Part shown: in pieces, positions 14,001-14,935 of the stretch
Layout: every line of letters begins with the position of its first letter
Numbering within the stretch: the stretch's first letter is position 1
Origin: JACZWL01 sp046756445
Lineage (GTDB): Bacteria; Pseudomonadota; Gammaproteobacteria; Steroidobacterales; Woeseiaceae
DNA length: 14,935 nucleotides
Direction: 5' to 3'
Assembly: GCA_046756445.1 (NCBI GenBank)
Contig: JBHHWI010000072.1
Coordinates: 1 to 14,935 of the forward strand
Notes under the pieces: generated by a model
The model's input: the letters and a program-made list of their open reading frames with translations, nothing else
Database searches by the model: none
Told to the model about the DNA's origin: nothing
Position numbers and translations under genes: made by a program

Positions 14001-14183
14001 ATGCAACAAAAACAAAAAACGGACACCCCTTTGTCGGAATCCAGCGTGTCACTGAAGCTCTCGGAGATTCAGAAGCGATGCAGTGAGCTCATGGATAAAC
14101 CGCAAGGGCTGCAGTTGCGTCTCGAGGAATCCGAGGCCAGGACGGCAGGCACGGACCCCTACAACCGAACGCGCCACGACTGA
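14001..14183 (+). CDS. Possible small hydrophilic protein
   Basis: The 60-residue reading frame is hydrophilic, with a Gln/Lys-rich start (MQQKQK) and a likely amphipathic helix at about residues 17-48 (SLKLSEIQKRCSEL, LQLRLEESEA). It has one cysteine and no signal peptide or membrane segment. Third codon positions are GC-rich after the first ten codons, as in neighbouring genes, which supports coding. No good Shine-Dalgarno precedes the ATG, which weakens the call. It lies 198 bases after the small membrane protein gene, beyond its terminator, and converges on the PrsW-like gene. I recognise no family. A small regulatory or anti-factor protein is possible, as is a chance frame. Confidence 0.45.
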   Translation: MQQKQKTDTPLSESSVSLKLSEIQKRCSELMDKPQGLQLRLEESEARTAGTDPYNRTRHD

Positions 14184-14207
14184 ATCCGCAGGCTTCGGTC
14201 GGACGCA

Positions 14208-14249
14208 GATGCCGGGGGAGGGCGCATCACCCCCTGCTGGTCTTCTTTA
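14208..14249 (+). terminator. Weak candidate terminator between convergent genes
   Basis: Two competing foldings are seen: GATGC/GCATC (14208-14212 with 14224-14228) and GGGGG/CCCCC (14214-14218 with 14230-14234). They are followed by TCTTCTTT at 14241-14248. Position between convergent genes supports the idea, but neither stem is long and perfect. Confidence 0.3.
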
Positions 14250-14251
14250 AC

Positions 14252-14935
14252 TTATTGACTTATAAGTAATTGTTCTGAATCTGCCGCGTGTAGCCGGCGG
14301 ATCAGGCTCATGCGCCACAGCCAGATCGCCAGGATCAGCAAAGCCGCGACCGGCAATACCGGCGCCGGCATGGCAATCACGACGAAATCGTAGACGCCGT
14401 GCAACAGCGCGGTGACGGCCATGGCGGCCAGCGTGGTCGCGATCAGTCGCTCACGGCGCAAGAACGCCATTCCGATGTAGTAGCCCCACACGGAGGCGAA
14501 CATGATGTGGACCAGCGGGCCGGCAAAGCCGCGGGCCAGCGCTTCGGCGGTATCGAGAAACGCGAAGTACTGCACGTTTTCCACCGTCGCAAAGCCGAGG
14601 GCGATGAACGATGCGTAAATGATGCCGTCGATCGGCTCGTCGAAGGCCCTGAACCGCAGCACCACGAGCAGGAACGGAATCAGCTTCGCCAGCTCCTCGA
14701 CCACGCCGATGACCAGCACGGCATAGGCGAACACGGCGGCCATGCCGGCGCTGGCCAGTTGAAAGGCATCGAAGCGCAGCCCGACGAGATCCAGGCCGGA
14801 GTACATGAGCTTGCCCAGGTACGCGGCGATCACGCCCAGAAAAAAACTGAGCGCCAGGTTGGCCATCGGCTCCGGCAGGTGCCGGTCCTTGTAATAGTGA
14901 TAGCCGCCCCAGAACAGAACGGGCAGCACCAGGGG
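14252..14935 (-). CDS. PrsW-family intramembrane metalloprotease, N terminus outside the window
   Basis: At least 227 residues are visible and the frame is open to the right window edge, so the start is missing; the GTG at 14929 is probably internal. Numbering from that GTG, there are about seven hydrophobic segments. They carry the conserved PrsW/CPBP-related motifs: EELAK (78-82), ATVENVQYF (114-122), the histidine of GPLVHIMFASVWGYYIG (H141) and ALLHGVYDF (H177). The first visible segment, VLFWGGYHYYKDRHLPEP, is the usual first-helix exit of PrsW proteins. PrsW of Bacillus subtilis cleaves the anti-sigma factor RsiW within or next to the membrane. In proteobacteria the targets are mostly unknown, and no sigma or anti-sigma gene is visible here. 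The C-terminal tail (HAADSEQLLISQ) is short and polar. Confidence 0.88.
   Translation of the reverse strand, partial: PLVLPVLFWGGYHYYKDRHLPEPMANLALSFFLGVIAAYLGKLMYSGLDLVGLRFDAFQLASAGMAAVFAYAVLVIGVVEELAKLIPFLLVVLRFRAFDEPIDGIIYASFIALGFATVENVQYFAFLDTAEALARGFAGPLVHIMFASVWGYYIGMAFLRRERLIATTLAAMAVTALLHGVYDFVVIAMPAPVLPVAALLILAIWLWRMSLIRRLHAADSEQLLISQ

Overview
The window is GC-rich, densely packed bacterial chromosome. Gram-negative signs are two proteins with Sec or lipoprotein signals and a MacA-type periplasmic adaptor with its exporter. Gene content and codon use suggest a free-living gammaproteobacterium, possibly from a marine or sediment lineage. That placement is inference; there is no rRNA or marker gene. 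All coding assignments rest on reading motifs by eye, without database searches.

Left region (1-5185). A leftward pair encodes an FAD-dependent amine/amino-acid oxidase (1478-2821) and a secreted M64-type metallopeptidase (56-1465). Divergent from it is an exported COG4798-type methyltransferase-like protein (2918-3790). It converges on a small secreted protein of charged TPEER-type repeats (3800-4180). A lipoprotein (4332-4925) follows on the + strand. The segment is bracketed by two inverted copies of one dispersed repeat. One copy is complete (4923-5167, 245 bp, 21-bp inverted ends with one mismatch). The other is cut by the left window edge (1-53). In both copies the same end begins at the stop codon of the neighbouring gene.

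Central region (5186-13287). A leftward DUF374-type acyltransferase (5186-5869) lies head to head with a rightward series. That series is a fatty-acyl-AMP ligase fused to an acyl carrier protein (6016-7956), a FabH-like ketosynthase III with intact Cys-His-Asn triad (7962-8930), a HlyD/MacA adaptor (8998-10215), a MacB/LolD-like ATPase (10234-10923) and two FtsX-type permeases (10920-12077, 12106-13287). Together they could activate a fatty acid, load it on a built-in carrier, condense or transfer it, and export an acylated product. This is the best candidate for an undescribed system here.

Right region (13288-14935). A small three-helix membrane protein (13491-13802) has an AT-rich upstream region, a strong ribosome binding site and a clear intrinsic terminator. 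A hairpin with an oppositely directed U-tract sits in its leader. A 60-residue possible protein (14001-14183) and the C-terminal part of a PrsW-family membrane protease (14252 to the right edge, leftward) complete the window. No tRNA, rRNA, CRISPR array or intact transposase is visible, and no stretch over 300 bases lacks a gene.
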